Origin: Dysidea avara
Taxonomy: Eukaryota; Porifera; Demospongiae; Dictyoceratida; Dysideidae
Direction of reading: 5' to 3'
Length of the DNA: 64,000 nt
Assembly (NCBI RefSeq): GCF_963678975.1
Contig: NC_089276.1
Coordinates: forward strand, 22,241,059-22,305,058
Below the pieces are notes generated by a model, which ran no database searches, was not told where the DNA came from, and saw only the letters and a list, made by a program, of their open reading frames with translations. A program made the position numbers and the translations under genes. Below, one piece after another: positions 23,101 through 33,045 of this stretch (position 1 is its first letter; every line of letters starts with the position of its first letter).

Positions 23101-26100
23101 CCAGACTTGGAGATAATCACTTCAACTGTCAACATGTTTACTGTATTATTATAAGGCCATGAAAAGTCAATTATATGTTTCTGGTTCCCTTCCTGGTCAT
23201 TTTTTTTGCAGACTGAATTACACAATTACCATACAATAATTCATAACATTTTGTATCTGTTGAAAGGTTCATGTCTTGTAAACACTCTTTTTTTCTAATA
23301 AAGATGCACAAACTTTATGTTAACCTTGCTTTTTCCTATAATCCCATGTACTGCTATGTCAAATGTAGTGTACCACATCAAAAATTTGCAAAAAAAAAAA
23401 GAAAGCCTGGTCACTTGGTCAATTTGGCCTAATGTATTTCGCGGACTGGACTCATACACTGAGCTGGAAACAGCTTTTAACCAGTAATCCAGGCATTATC
23501 CATCTCTTGCAACACTGGAGACACCACTATCGAGCTACAACTGCTGGCACTGCTCTTCCTTACAAGTCAACAAACTAGCGCATGCACTAAATAATTAGAA
23601 TACACTTACAACACACTAGTACTAGCAGTGATAAAGCGTGATAGGGGCTATTGTTGTAGCGTAGGTGTCTTCCCTCTGTTGCTTCAGTACTTAGCACTAG
23701 TGTTTAGGGTTGTAGTGATGAGCCAATTTATTTGCATAGCCCCATCACCTCAAATTGCTGGGCGGTGCCACGCACCCATAGCTAACCTTCTAAGAATTAT
23801 TACTGGCAAATTTCTACAACCCTAGCACTAGTGCTAAAGCAATAATGGAAAACATCTACGCTTCAACAATAGCCTCTATCACGTTTTATCACTGCTAGTA
23901 CTCGTGCATCGTAAGTGTATTCTAATTAATTAGTGCACGTGCTGGTTTGTTGATTTGTACGGAAGCGCAGTACCAGCAGTACCAACAGTACCAGCAGTTT
24001 TAGCTCGATAGTGGTGTCTCCAGTGTTGCAAGAGATGGATAATTCCTGGATTATTGTTTAAAAGCTGTTTCCAGCTCAGTGTGTAAGTCCAGTCCGCGAA
24101 ATACATTAGGCCGGCCAATTTTGGGGAATTGGTAGGACCAGAAACATAGAATTAATTTTGCACAGCCTAAACAGTACTAGAATAAGTCATGAGATTTTAT
24201 GTGTGGTTTCAACCAGGCAATTTTTGTGCACTCTTATCATATCAAACAGTACGGTAGTACTGTTTAAGTAGGGTTTGCATCAAAAGTGACGTGTGCCGCC
24301 AAAAATACCGTCTTTAAAAACCAGCTTAGAAACTTCTTACACGATGAAAATCACCTTTACGGAATAATATTAGTCCATCTAACATCAAAAATAGCGTTAA
24401 AAACAAGAAAACGCTTACTGGCAGCCAGATATAGAATTTTTTTTAAAATTGCCAAAACTCGAAATTTCGTCTCTCACTGACTGACTGACTGACTGACTGA
24501 CTGACCACAGTTGCAAGCCTAGAGCCCAAACGAAGCAGCGCATGGTCACCATTTTACGCCACAACAACAAACTCACTGATGGGATGTGCCTTTTGGGGTT
24601 CCGACGAGTGTGTACCCTGTGTGCCTTGTATCTTCAATCAGGCTGCTTGTCTTCTTCTTCATCCAACGAAACCATATTGAAGCGTTAATTTTCCATATCA
24701 ACACTTTCTTTAAGCAGCATAATAGATGCCACAAAATTATTTAAGGCGCTTAGACTACGCTACTGTACGGAGGTACCGGTACTCCACGATAGGTCACAAG
24801 ATCACGCCCATTCTATTATCAATCAAGACCATGATGACCACACCCCCTTTTATGCTGTGACCACACACCTTCAAGTTGGTAGGCTGATTCGAGATACTCT
24901 AGTCTAATAATTGATCGAAACCATGATGACCACACCCTTTTTGGGCGAGCACACATCTTTGCAGGTTGACTCGAGATACTCTAACACAGCAGTCACCCTA
25001 ATAAAACAGTCACATATTTATAGCTAGCTGTATGCTTTAACAAAAAAAAAACTAAACAAACTAGTATCAAGAGTCATGTCCAGACTCTTGCTAGTATATT
25101 AAATATTATAAATTTAAAAATGAAGTAGGGTTCCAAGCGATAAAAAGTAGTGAAACAAGAGATGAAGCAATGGCAGCTATTACAGCATAGCTCAGTGTTA
25201 AATCCCTACTTTGGTATGATATAACAATTATTTTGTGTTCAATGCCAAAGTAGGGATTTCCCACTGAGCTATGCTGTAATAGCTACCATTGTTCATCTCT
25301 TGTCTCACTACTTTTTATCGCTTGGAACCCTACTTCATTTTTAAATTTATAATTTGTAATATACTAGTAAAGTTATATAATGGATCTGTGGTTGCCACTG
25401 TGTAAACAACAACTCAATAATCAAATTCCTTGTTCTATAGCAAGTAATTTGATATTAGTTTTATAGGATTATATTTAGTATAGTTTGTAAAATATAACAA
25501 TTTATTGGAGCCTCTACAAATTTGGCCTTTAACACACATAGTGTGTTACACAACAAAACATCTCAACCCCGAGTGGTGTAGTAGATGGAGAAGTGGTTTT
25601 TTTGATAACACATATATTATCAGACACACTTACCCATATTAGTAGGATAGGTTTCTCTATTTTATCATTGCTACGATGAGCGGTCCTTGCTCTGGTTTTA
25701 AATACCATACGATAATAGTTTAAAGCAGCAGTACAAGCCCCTGGCTTAGAAAATGTATACTTGAATGTTTCCATTACTTCTTTGGAAAACCCTTCTTTGT
25801 TTATCAAACCCTACACAATGATAGTACCAACACTACTTCATGTTAGCTACACACTTACCATTGGCTTTGAAAGGAAAACTCTTTCCAACATCTTGTAGTC
25901 CCTGGCACTCATCATAATCTCAGGAAGATACGGTAGTTGAAAGACAAAGATGTACTACCAGTGAAGATATAACGTGATCTATGTATAACAGTGACTAACC
26001 CAAGACTTCATCAGTTGTCCCCACTTGGAAAAAGCCTTTGCAAAAATTCTATGATGAGATTGATAGCTAGTTGATGCTACATAATCCACTCAACTAACTT

Positions 26101-29100
26101 GTGATGTGGAGAATTCATCATCACTAAATGATCAACCAACTCTGGATGACTATCAATCACCTTCCTGCAAAATTAATTCATACTAAATGACTAGAAAATG
26201 TAAGAAATTATGTTATAAAATTTTCAAGGTTTGATAGTAGTGGGGATTCGTCATATTATACCATTCAGCCGGCAGACTTTTTGAGAACAAAGTATGAAAA
26301 TATGTGACCACAACAAGTGATTGATAGCCTTGTGTGACACAACGGCAGAGTCTCCAACAATAAAGTGTCAGTTTTGCAAACATACACATGTACCTTGAAA
26401 AAAATTTAAAAACAGTAATTTTTTCTTACCAAGCAATACCTCCTCCCCAATCATGAGCCACTAACACACAAGAACTGTATCCTAGTGCTGGTATTAGTTC
26501 TGCTATATCTTGTGTTAGTTTGTCCAAATGATAATCTTTTTGATTAGGAGGTCTCTCTGTGTCCCCATAGCCTCTGTGTGAAGACAAACATGTGAGTTAC
26601 TAACAGACAAGCAAATGGAGTGTTACACCAGTAGCTATGGATAATGAGTTGAGGAGATTTTGCTAGTTGTTGTAAGTTGTTACGTGAATGATTTTGCTTT
26701 TGTCTTGAAGAGACCATGTAGCTTGGTTAACAGAGTAAAACACAATTCACATTTGAAATTAGTAATATTGTTTGGGAAGATTGGTTACAGACATACGCTG
26801 CAACACTTTCCAAGAATGGATCAGGAGCTGGCAAGGGGAGAGGCACACACAGGTTAAGATACAGTTGGTCATGGATATGGTGTAACGTGCGCTCAATTTT
26901 ACAATCAGATATTCAGTGTTTGATATTGCTTCTGATTGATCTAAATGTGATAAATAGAATAGTGGCATGCAATGTTGATTTTAAAGATCTAAAGTAGCCG
27001 ACTCAAATTCAAACACACTGGTATTGCAATGACTGCTTTATTAGAGTATCTTGAGTGTTTATATATTAAGGTTACGGTCAAGTCAATCTAGGTAAGCCAA
27101 CGTGGAAGTGGAAGGGAGTGCCATTAGGGCCGGTATAAAATTACTAAAATAATATCCAGGGAAGCCAAAGCGTGCACTGAAAAAATGTCATTAAGTGTAC
27201 CACATTGTGTAATATGCCATAAAATTTAAATGGAGATTGTGCCAAGGCTAGATTTTGTGTTTGGTTTTTAGTGCTATTTACCACTAGGGTAGCGTAAATG
27301 TTGTGTAAATGAGTTGATAAAAGCTTGTTAATATATTTGGTAATGGTTTAATTGTAGTATGGCAATGACTTCTTCTGTCTACAAGGCACATCAAGGTTAG
27401 CACTGTAATTAGTTCTGTAAGGCTTATAGCAAATATCAGCTTAGTGAAACAAAGCTTGTTGGGTGCTTATATCTGTGATACACTGTCAGTTCTGTTAGTG
27501 CGTGGCACTTGAATGACATCACCTATTATTTGTGGTTTCTTTGGCATTTCACTACAGTATACTAGTACTTCACGTCAGTTTTCTATAGTATACTACTAGA
27601 TAGGCTAGTTGTTGTGGCTTAGAACAGTTCAGTAGTAGTGGGTGCAGGGACAGATACCAAAAAAGTGCTTTTAATTACATTTTCTTAGCAATACTGGAAG
27701 GATTTGTGTGAAACTTTGAAAATTTAATAACTGTTTTCATGCACTACACTCTGATTGCTATCCCTGCCCATGTTGTCTGCTGGCTGTTTTTCACTAATCA
27801 TCTTGGTGAAAATGGTATTAGTTTCCCAGCAATTTGACCTGTAGTAATGCTTCGAAGCCCTTCACAAACCACACTATAACTCTTGAGCAATTAACACTAG
27901 CAGCTTCGAATTTCCCAACCTGTTAGACTAGTCTTTGGAAAGATGTGTGCGTATTATTAGCAAAGGCGAGTTATCACCGAAAATATAGCATGCAGAATTT
28001 TGTCTATTTCCGGTTGACCATAACCTTAATGTGGTTTTATTTATCTAATAATAATATTGTTAATTTTTGAGGACAAAAATTTCACAGACAGCCAACTGAG
28101 CCAGGAAAACATGAAATCCACAAAAATTATGCCACTCGAAAATTACGGTATCAGGTATTTGAGCATTTATAGTATTTGTTTTAGCAAAGGAAACCATACC
28201 AAGGTGTTAATCTTCATATTGACAATTTCCTTAGAGAGCTTACTTTGCTGTATATACAAGGGAGTATAGCCTTACTTATAAAGCAATTGCATGGTGACCA
28301 TACCAAGCCCGTACACTTAGAGCAGCATAGCAACCATGCCCCTTAATGATCTAGTTGCAATCAGCTGCAGTTTTTCAAAACATGGCAACCACGTCCCTCT
28401 CTGAAGTAAGGACTTATCCTATGGACTCAATTACTTACGACTTATTTGCTCACATTTCCTCCATGTAAAACAATGATACCATGATGCTACATTCTATTGT
28501 GGTAATGTACACATAAGCCTAGTTATTAATTTGAATTGTTTATCTTAATCATGTTCTACCACCACTCTTTGACAAATGAAACATCACTACAAGTACATAA
28601 GAATGTACAATACAATCCATAGCTTTCAGCAAGCAGTTGCACATACTACACTACATACACATGCTCACACACGCATGCAAGCACACACACTACACACACA
28701 CACATGCATGCACACACACACACACGCACGCACACACACGCACACACTACACTACACATATCACACACACATCACACACACACTACACTACACACATCAC
28801 ACGCACACTACACACTACACTGCACCACACATCACACACACACACACTACACTACACACATCACACACACTACACTACACACATCACACACAACACACAC
28901 ACACACACAAACACACTATACTACACTACACTACACTACATATATCACACACTACAGTACACACATCACACATACCACACACACACACACTACACACACA
29001 TACACTATACTACACTACGTATATCACACACTACAATACACACATCACACATACCACACACACACACACATACACTATACTACACACACACACATACACT

Positions 29101-30256
29101 ATACTACACACGCATACTAAACACAAGTCCACCTCAAGTCCACTGCTACTGCATAATAATCTCTACAAAATTCCAGTAACTGATATCTCCATGAGAACCA
29201 AAACTACACCACACAACAGAATCCATTTCATGATCATTTTTATATTATGTACATACCTCTGGGTAGCCATGTAAGAACAACATTAGGGGTTTTCCCTCAG
29301 TACCATTAGCAACATAATGGAACTTGATACCATTGGCTGTAACATACTTGTGAGTACCATAAGATGGATCTTGTAGGATTTCTGGTTGAACTGTGTGTCA
29401 GAATTTAATCAAATAACACATGTTCACCAATGCACGAATTATTACAAGCTAATCACATAGAAGACTACAGCTAAAGACACATGAACAATTTTATTGCCAT
29501 CAAAACATTAACAACAGTATATGCCTCGATCGATCATAACAACAGCCTCTAACATTTAAACAGAGAATTAACACAACAGAGAAAACAACAGTGTGCACCT
29601 CATCCAGGCCAGAGTACGGCTGTATGCAGTTGAACCTCAGTGGGACAGTAGGTCAGTCAGATGTCGACAGTCTATTTCTATTATAAGATTAGCAGCTTTT
29701 CAAGCCATTATTTGCCAAAAAGCTGCATAAAAGCATGCTTTCACTTGTATCTTCCTTTTTAAGTTGCAAAAATAACACAAACATGAATTTGTGCCAATTT
29801 GATAGCACTGCTGACACTGTTACAAGATGGCTTTTACTGAGCAAGTACAGAATGCAAGATATCCAACAGTAACCAGATGCGGGCGGTGGATGGGAAACAG
29901 AGAATATTGGAGTGGCCTAGTCATAGATTTATAAACCTATGGCCTAATGCTTTACAATCCATCCAAAGGAGTATTTGCGGCGTGCATGCGGGCGGGAAAT
30001 GAATCTACTTGGAGTGGCCGTATAAAAATGGCGAAATCCCAGACCGAGATTAGTGATGCGGCGGGGATCATTTCTCATTAGTATTCAAAACACGTATGCA
30101 GGTATGAAGGGGGAACAAATACTCACCATCTCGTTTCTTCTGGTGAAAAAAGGTCAGCGGATGTTTCACGAACTCACACATCGCCCTGAGTGCGGCACAA
30201 GAACCGAAAACAATGACCATACCGCAATACACTAATCCAAATATTAGCTTCTTCAT
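14106..30256 (-). CDS. Epoxide hydrolase (EPHX4-like), intact copy 1
   Basis: This is an alpha/beta-hydrolase epoxide hydrolase of 344 residues, expected to add water to epoxides from the membrane face of the endoplasmic reticulum. Exons in coding order on the minus strand are 30256-30127, 29390-29257, 29203-29133, 26573-26430, 26164-26099, 26048-26000, 25954-25859, 25810-25634, 14320-14247 and 14199-14106. All junctions are GT-AG and in phase, and the frame is unbroken. Residues 1-25 form a membrane anchor (MKKLIFGLVYCGMVIVFG). The oxyanion motif HGYPE ends exon 2, the nucleophile Asp153 lies in AHDWGG, the cap has FQLPYLPE and NYYR, the acid Asp293 is in WGDDD, and His321 is in CSHWVQQD. 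Exon 6 is one codon shorter than in the copy at 50,421-58,810. Intron 8 spans 11.3 kb because of transposon insertions. The final exon is inferred to use acceptor CAACCAG, the only one that keeps phase. Confidence 0.85.
14791..15255. mobile_element. 465-bp MITE with about 75-bp inverted ends
   Basis: The left end reads inward from AGTTCATAATATATAT through CTGAGGAGAGTGTCCTACTC and TACCCCTGTAGAAGGG to GAAGTTATGAC. The right end is its inverted copy, ending TTTATGAACT. It lies in intron 8 of the epoxide hydrolase, on the gene's 3' side. No coding capacity and no clear target duplication were seen. Confidence 0.75.
15883..18508. mobile_element. 2.6-kb insertion with inverted ends and TTTAT duplication
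   Basis: Inverted ends of about 38 bases, diverged outside but identical over GGGATTGGAAACGGAA, bound the segment; TTTAT flanks both sides (15878-15882 and 18509-18513). The regions just inside the ends are promoter-like: CpG-containing, with CACGTGAG and ACTTCCGTTT near 18,455. The only coding relic inside is the reverse-transcriptase fragment at 16,402-17,430. Whether the element carried the LINE fragment or the fragment landed in it later is unclear. Confidence 0.65.
16402..17430 (+). pseudogene. LINE (non-LTR) reverse-transcriptase fragment
   Basis: The conserved block LLFLIYVNDLPSQ, then the catalytic YADDTTI, followed by NKMTVNYSKS, KYLGLIFDERLTW, ESLVFSHLIYCLPVWGP and RMQNRAVRLC, identify the second half of a LINE reverse transcriptase of the Jockey/CR1-related kind. 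It is broken. The motif PQGSALGP lies just upstream in another frame near 16,515-16,540. After the stop at 17,292 the usual C-terminal TMWWNALPEEM continues in a different frame (about 17,320-17,420). The endonuclease and first protein are absent. It is a dead fragment within intron 8 of the epoxide hydrolase, in the opposite orientation to that gene. Confidence 0.9.
18726..19975. other. Intron sequence with a triple copy of the dispersed motif
   Basis: No gene can be supported. At 19,098-19,180 three copies of GACTGTTCTATTAGAGTAT-like sequence follow one another at intervals of about 30 bases. A 96-codon open frame at 19,685-19,975 has no recognisable features. Confidence 0.45.
19976..20350. 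repeat. Two direct copies of a unit of about 230 bp
   Basis: The blocks AAGTTCCACCTGACTGACAA, ATCACGTGACCTATTTAGGG and TATTGATGGCAGTCCATG appear first at 19,973-20,125 and again at 20,207-20,330 with many differences. The second copy lacks short internal stretches. Function unknown; the sequence lies in intron 8 of the epoxide hydrolase. Confidence 0.7.
20351..20941. other. No gene recognised; short GGAGGTTCAGTAA repeats
   Basis: At 20,503-20,580 the words GTGGAGGTTCAGTAA and GTGGAGGTTAGTAACGAAA recur three times and give a low-complexity open frame. Nothing supports a gene. Confidence 0.4.
20942..22086. mobile_element. 1.1-kb element with TACAGTGRAAACC-type ends and internal duplications
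   Basis: The left end TACAGTGAAACCTGTCTAA and the inverted right end TACAGTGGAAACTGTCTAA look like Tc1/pogo-type termini starting at TA. Inside, one block (TCAAGGTTCGGGG ... GTGTGCGTGGACTG) occurs at about 21,186-21,355, 21,375-21,535 and, shortened, 21,722-21,820. A second block (ATTACCTCAAGGGTGTGAT ... AGCATGCGGTTCTCT) occurs at 21,017-21,160 and 21,562-21,705. No transposase was found. Confidence 0.7.
22087..23416. other. No gene; fragment of repeat family R and a TAC microsatellite
   Basis: Apart from a short (CTA)n run at 22,728-22,750 and an inverted scrap of family R near 22,895-22,935 (GCACTACCGTGAGTCTTGAT-like), nothing is recognisable. It is part of intron 8 of the epoxide hydrolase. 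Confidence 0.45.
23417..24121. mobile_element. 705-bp foldback element
   Basis: Arms of roughly 300 bases run inward from TTGGTCAATTTGGCCTAATG and its complement through CGCGGACTGGACT, CTGGAAACAGCTTTTAA, TTGCAACACTGGAGACACCA, GATAAAGCGTGATAG and CTAGCACTAGTG to a centre near 23,760. No coding content. It lies in intron 8 of the epoxide hydrolase. Confidence 0.8.
24243..24690. repeat. Dispersed repeat family with ACTG run, copy 1
   Basis: The segment opens with ACAGTACGGTAGTACTGT, has AAAAACCAGC near 24,317, a run of seven ACTG units at 24,478-24,505, and TGTGCCTTTTGGGG near 24,587. The copies at 37,566-37,880 and 53,592-54,010 have the same order of blocks. No coding capacity is shared between copies. 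The class is unknown; the ACTG run could be an expanded internal microsatellite. Confidence 0.6.
24691..25090. other. No gene; tandem-like segment ending in the dispersed motif
   Basis: Between 24,820 and 24,990 a block of about 100 bases (GATCGAAACCATGATGACCACACCC ... CGAGATACTCTA, in part) occurs twice in a row. It ends with two motif copies at 24,964-25,010. The rest is unassigned. Confidence 0.45.
25091..25367. mobile_element. 277-bp hairpin element
   Basis: Arms of about 125 bases (CTAGTATATTA, AATGAAGTAGGGTTCCAAGC, GATAAAAAGTAGTG, AGCATAGCTCAGTG) surround a 30-base loop near 25,220. A degraded relative lies at about 30,655-30,860. It sits about 270 bp beyond exon 8 of the epoxide hydrolase, inside its intron 8. 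Confidence 0.8.
28640..29118. repeat. Compound (CA)n / CACTACA tract, about 480 bp
   Basis: Nearly pure CA-rich sequence mixed with CTACACTACA and ACACATCACAC words. It lies in intron 3 of the epoxide hydrolase just beside exon 3. A shorter tract lies in the same position next to the broken exon 3 at 47,490-47,660, so it predates that duplication. Open frames on it are artefacts of composition. Confidence 0.95.
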
Positions 30257-31000
30257 TTGGCTTCGCTTTAGACCTCACTTCGTAATATTGTCATCAAATG
30301 ATTTCATCAAAGAAATTGATGTAGGCGTGGCATATATTTCTTATGCGCGCTTATAATGGTGAACAAGATAAAAGGATACAGTGCAAAACAATATTAAATT
30401 ACAAAACAAATGAAATAAAAACACCCAGCAAAACGTTAAATATTTGAATGTATTTGTACAACAGGAAATTTTAACAGGGAAAAGTTGACCATAAATCTGT
30501 TAACTTTTACACTGGGCTCGCTTTTACAATGAAGTAGCTCAGTAGCTAAATAAGAATCCAGAAAAGAGATAGCTATGATATGTGATGGTTAGTTAGCTAC
30601 GTAGAAAAATACCTAAATTAGCAGGTTATTACAATTAATGTGTTAATTCCAATGCCAAAGTAGGGACTTTCCTAGTCTTGTCAACACAGACTGTATTTTT
30701 TTCTTTTGCATGTCATTTGGTCGTTTCCCAACCACATGACAAAAGAAAATAATAGTCTATTGACAAGAGTCACGAGACTAGGGACTTTCCAACGTAGCTA
30801 GCTATGATGCCATCATTCATATCTTTTGTTCCATTGCTTTTTGTTGGTTGGATCCGGCCAGGAACCTTTAGGGGAAGGGGGATCCTCACTGTTCAGTACT
30901 ACCATATAGCCTAAATATTTCGAGGGGAAAATTTTTTGAGGTTGAGCAATGTTGCTAAAGTCAAGGATAGATCTTACCATATGTACTTAAACAATAGATG
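30257..31000. other. Upstream flank of epoxide hydrolase copy 1; degraded hairpin
   Basis: No other gene is seen. At 30,672-30,787 facing arms, CCTAGTCTTGTCAACA and TTGACAAGAGTCACGAGACTAGG, form a hairpin. Near 30,901 a half copy of the TACCGTATAGCC-type MITE is present. The promoter of the hydrolase must lie just above 30,256, but no clear box can be named. Confidence 0.45.
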
Positions 31001-31388
31001 GCCTCAATGTTGCAGGGCAGGTTTCACTGAAGAAAACCTTTGACATTGTTAGCCTTCATTGTGATTTCTCTTTTATGTTCATTTCATGTTAGGTGCCTAA
31101 GTATTTAGCATGAGGTACTTCCCTAATTTTGTATGTAGTAAGACATGTGGTGCTTTATTAGTAGTGACTCTAAGAAACTCAGATTTTGGAAGGGTTAAAT
31201 AATATCATGTTCCATTTCTTAGCCTTTTGTTCTAAGATGTTTAAGTTGGCTTGTAACTGGAAGCAATCATCTGGTGTTGCGATGGTTGAATACAAAAGTA
31301 CATCATCAGTGTGAAGTAATATAGGAATGGTAATGGAGAAGTGATGTTGGTTGTAGAGCTGTAATGGACGTCTATGATAACCATGCAT
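31000..31388 (-). pseudogene. Second LINE reverse-transcriptase relic
   Basis: The minus strand reads TDDVLLYSTIATPDDCFQ and NILEQKAKKWNM, then FNPSK. This is the FADDVLLY active-site region of a LINE polymerase with its first residues changed. Below 31,179, in shifted frames, PHAKYLG and MKANNVKGFL continue the same protein. Stops and frame changes show it is dead. It resembles, but is not the same family as, the fragment at 16,402-17,430. Confidence 0.75.
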
Positions 31389-31487
31389 GCATAGGGATGT
31401 CTGCTATTGACACCAGTTTTAAAAAAAACTTAAAAAAACCTTTAGTAAAAAAAAAATGTAGAATAAAAAGAAAGAAAAGAAAGAAAG

Positions 31488-31522
<35 letters not shown>

Positions 31523-31689
31523 TAAACAGTATATCCTCAACCTGAGACTATATATAGTCAAGGTTCATAACTCTCTCATTTCATTTAAAAAAATAATAAA
31601 TGTCGTCGGTGAACTGAGATGTCAATTGGCACCTTGAGGAATAATGTATACAATTATGATAAAATCAGGCAGCATAATGTAGTCCCCAT

Positions 31690-32027
31690 GTGCATCACCA
31701 TTAAGTATCATCCAGAGTTGGTTGATCATTTAGTGATGATGAATTGTCCACATCATAAGTTAGTTGAGTGGATTACGTATAACATCAACTAGTTGTACTT
31801 CTCATCACAGACTTTTTAGAACGACTATTTCTTCCAACTGGGGACAACTGATCTTGGGTTATATCAAGAGTCCATAACATAGACCACACTATATTCACTA
31901 GTAGTATACATCTTTGTTTTTCAATTGCCATACCTCCCTGAGACTATGATGAGTGTCAGGGACTACAAATTGTTGGAAAGAGTTTTTCTGTCAAAGGCAA
32001 TATACGTGTGTAGCTAACATGTTCTAA
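31690..32027 (+). pseudogene. Epoxide hydrolase exons 5-7, inverted and broken
   Basis: Three exon relics lie on the plus strand, opposite to the intact genes: exon 5 at about 31,691-31,759 (CATCCAGAGTTGGTTGATCA), exon 6 at about 31,813-31,855 and exon 7 at about 31,908-32,006 (GACTACAAATTGTTGGAAAG). Introns of the usual length separate them. Exon 6 has lost part of its start and the donors are damaged (GTTATA, TACGTG). After exon 7 a little of intron 7 remains (GTGTAGCTAACATG), and at about 32,027 it joins intron 3 sequence in the opposite orientation. It cannot make an enzyme alone. Confidence 0.85.
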
Positions 32028-32062
32028 TAGACAAACAAATGGAGTGTTAAATCAGGATAATG

Positions 32063-33040
32063 CAGTGGCGTAGCCAGGAAAAAAATTTTACCGAGGCAAA
32101 GTTTATGCATTGACCTAATTAAAAAGGTCAGTCTGCTTCTGACTCAACTGATTCACGAATACTTTTAGGCATGGGTGGTACAGTATTTGCAGGTTGACTA
32201 TCTGGTTGGATGGAAGAATGACTCTGAGCATTTTTCTACATGCCATAAGTAATAGTCCAGCTTAGTTCATGCTACAGTATAGCTACCATGCTTCAATTTT
32301 TAGACTAGTTTAATTGCATTCAACACAACTTACTCCGGAGATATTAATTTTTGAGTGGTCAGGTCATCCACAGACTGCAATGGAGGTCATATCATGCACA
32401 CTATACTTTTTTATCGATGTGATGTTTAAGTCAGAGATTATCTCTTTCATGTGATGCTCAACTGCATGTGCTAAGCATGTCAAGCTAAGGAGTCTGGTGG
32501 CATGCTCCCTGAAGGAAAATTTTGAAAATATATGCTTTAAAATGGCATGTGGAGGCTATATTTTTGATTGTAACTGCGCGCTAATGCATATGATATGCAT
32601 GATCAATTAGCTCAATACAATATCATGCAGTTGACTCATTGGAACTTTTGAAAAGTAGACTAATGTAAAGAAAATTAACGTGCATAAATGTAAATGATTT
32701 AGACCAAGCAGTGTAATGAGAACAGTGGCTACAATCTGTACTGAACACTCTATTAGAGTATATTACGATGACTGCTCTATTAGAGTATATCGATCTTTTT
32801 ACAACTGAATTCAACTGAGCCGGTAGCTGAAAAGTGGTCCAGCACCATTTCACCATGGGCTCCAGCCCTGCTTAGTACTATAGCCATAGATTCTATTATG
32901 TGTGATACAGTAATGCTGTCTAGTAACGTTTGAGTAGAAAATCCGGGGTGAAAACTCAGGCCTGCTCATCAGTGCAGCCTGTTGAGAATTTTTACCGAGG
33001 CAGCTGCCTCGCGGTTGCCTCAATGGTAGCTACGCCACTG
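32063..33040. mobile_element. 978-bp DNA transposon with CAGTGGCGTAGC ends
   Basis: The ends are CAGTGGCGTAGCCA and, inverted, CAGTGGCGTAGCTACC; TAATG flanks both sides (32,058-32,062 and 33,041-33,045). It interrupts sequence that is continuous in intron 3 of the intact hydrolase (GGATAATGAGTTGAGGAG), so the empty site can be read directly. Inside lie a GGAGTCTGGTGGCATGC segment near 32,490 and a double copy of the dispersed motif at 32,747-32,793. Ends of this type occur in hAT and other superfamilies; the 5-base duplication fits some hAT lineages. No transposase. Confidence 0.85.
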
Positions 33041-33045
33041 TAATG

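Noticed and set aside
28576-29274. Long His/Thr-rich open frames of up to 232 codons
   Set aside because: They come from the CA-rich tract, are open in all three frames and overlap a real hydrolase exon on the other strand.
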